DNA of 37,995 bases from Candidatus Curtissbacteria bacterium. GTDB lineage: Bacteria > Patescibacteriota > Microgenomatia > Curtissbacterales > GWA2-41-24. The notes under the pieces were generated by a model, which saw nothing but the letters and a program-made list of their open reading frames with translations, was not told the origin of the DNA and ran no database searches. The DNA lies in NCBI GenBank assembly GCA_016183325.1, contig JACPEV010000018.1:1-37995 (forward strand), read 5' to 3'. The position numbers were made by a program, and so were the translations under genes. Below, piece by piece: positions 36,804 to 37,995 of this stretch (the stretch's first letter is position 1; each line of letters starts with the position of its first letter).

Positions 36804-37466
36804 ATGAGAAAAGGAGTAGTCCCAATAGTAATTTTGGCGATAGTCGCACTAATAACAGTAAGCATCGCCGCAGTGGGATCAAAAGTCGCCCAAAAACAAA
36901 ATACAAAAAATCAACAGAGCCTAGAAAGTACAAACTCTCCTAGTCCAACTAGTTCTCCAGGTACCAAAACTAGCCCAAAGCAAACAAATTCTCCAACTCC
37001 AAAAGCAAGTCCAACACCCATTTCAAGTCAAGCGTCTCCAACTCCGGCACCCAGTAAGATTAACTGGAGCACTTCTGTAGTATCTTTAGAAGCAGATGAT
37101 TTTTATGTAACGGTTGATGCCAAAAAATTCGCAGACGTTGGCGGTATGCACCTAACTTCTGACCCTGGCAAAGTTAATCAAACCTTGGAACTTACCTGGT
37201 ATGAGAACGATATTGAAATGAGACTAAACATCTACTTTGTAGCAGAAGGAAATAACTGGAAAGTCTCGGAAGTAAGAACTTACAATGGTCAAAAACCGGG
37301 AGACTGGATTTTTTACAATGGTTTCAGCGGAGGAGAAATTGGCAAAAAAACAACTTTAGGTACAGTTACATGGGAAAGTAAAGCGCCTCCCACTAGCGTC
37401 TATGGATCATACAGTGGAACTGTCTACTTCAAAAATCTCAGACTTCAACCTTTTTTAAACAAATAA
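36804..37466 (+). CDS. Membrane-anchored protein with Ser/Thr/Pro-rich stalk and unknown C-terminal domain
   Basis: MRKGVVPIVILAIVALITVSIAAVGSK anchor, then 'SPSPTSSPGTKTSPKQTNSPTPKASPTP'. Confidence 0.7.
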   Translation: MRKGVVPIVILAIVALITVSIAAVGSKVAQKQNTKNQQSLESTNSPSPTSSPGTKTSPKQTNSPTPKASPTPISSQASPTPAPSKINWSTSVVSLEADDFYVTVDAKKFADVGGMHLTSDPGKVNQTLELTWYENDIEMRLNIYFVAEGNNWKVSEVRTYNGQKPGDWIFYNGFSGGEIGKKTTLGTVTWESKAPPTSVYGSYSGTVYFKNLRLQPFLNK

Positions 37467-37483
37467 GGAAATATCAAATAATT

Positions 37484-37858
37484 ATGAGGAAAGGTTTTGT
37501 ACCATTAGCATTAATAGCAATTGTCGGCTTGATTGCTCTAGGGGCTATGATCGGTTCTAAGGCTATTCAAAAGGATGAATCGAAAAATCAGCAAAGTCCA
37601 AGCCCAACTCCGCTCTCTGAGCAAAGCCCAAACCCTCAAGAATCACCAACTGTACCCTCAACTGAGAGTAAGAGCACAAATTCAACAAAAAGCAGTCCAA
37701 GCAAAGCTCCAACCACAAAAACATCACCGAGTAACTCTCCAATATCTACGACCACTATTCAATTAGATTCAGTGAGCCCCTCAGCTGCAAAAGGCAACGA
37801 GGTTGTAACGCTAAAAGGCAAAGGTTTTGGAAATTCTTATGGAACAGTAATATTTTAG
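37484..37858 (+). CDS. Paralogous membrane-anchored protein with stalk and truncated IPT/TIG domain
   Basis: MRKGFVPLALIAIVGLIALGAMIGSK anchor; 'IQLDSVSPSAAKGNEVVTLKGKGFGNSYGTVIF' is the first third of an IPT/TIG domain and then stops. Confidence 0.6.
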   Translation: MRKGFVPLALIAIVGLIALGAMIGSKAIQKDESKNQQSPSPTPLSEQSPNPQESPTVPSTESKSTNSTKSSPSKAPTTKTSPSNSPISTTTIQLDSVSPSAAKGNEVVTLKGKGFGNSYGTVIF

Positions 37859-37871
37859 GGTCTAGATAACT

Positions 37872-37995
37872 TTAGAGCGGTTTTTGTCTAAAGTTTTTTA
37901 GTAACTCCTGATACGTATTAACATGATTTATCCTCATGTTCCAACGGAATTCTGATTCCTTTAAGTGTAACAGAAATTTAGCCTTGTGGATACCA
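37872..37995 (-). mobile_element. C-terminus of a transposase (IS1595/IS1016-like), truncated by the window edge
   Basis: Minus-strand reading at the edge: GIHKAKFLLHLKESEFRWNMRINHVNTYQELLKNFRQKPL-stop, resembling the 'HLKE.EFR.N.R...Y..LLK' tail of these transposases. Not in the ORF track because it lacks a start. Confidence 0.6.

Overview
The window reads as a gene-dense, low-GC bacterial chromosome segment. Gene style suggests a Patescibacteria/CPR (Microgenomates-like) genome, but that is inference. The core (about 2.8-27.4 kb) is a large surface-glycan locus, all + strand except one gene. It contains a Wzx-like flippase, a DPM1/ALG5-like GT2, several GT-C/GT39 membrane glycosyltransferases, a YfhO-like protein, multiple GT4 and GT2 enzymes, an O-antigen ligase/Wzy_C protein, a methyltransferase and a hexapeptide acyltransferase. 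To its left are a truncated, apparently frameshifted M23 peptidase and a membrane-anchored protein. To its right are: a 442-aa protein of unknown function; a minus-strand lysC-dapB-dapA-asd-ald gene set; a Fur-family regulator plus ZIP transporter with a clear palindromic operator/promoter; a retropepsin-like protease paired with a small protein; two paralogous membrane-anchored Ser/Thr/Pro-rich proteins; and the C-terminal end of a transposase at the right edge. The most unusual signal is several families of small palindromic and 7/14-bp tandem repeats. They lie in intergenic gaps and also in frame inside glycosyltransferase genes, at apparent loop positions, sometimes supplying start or stop codons. 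No tRNA, rRNA or CRISPR was recognised.
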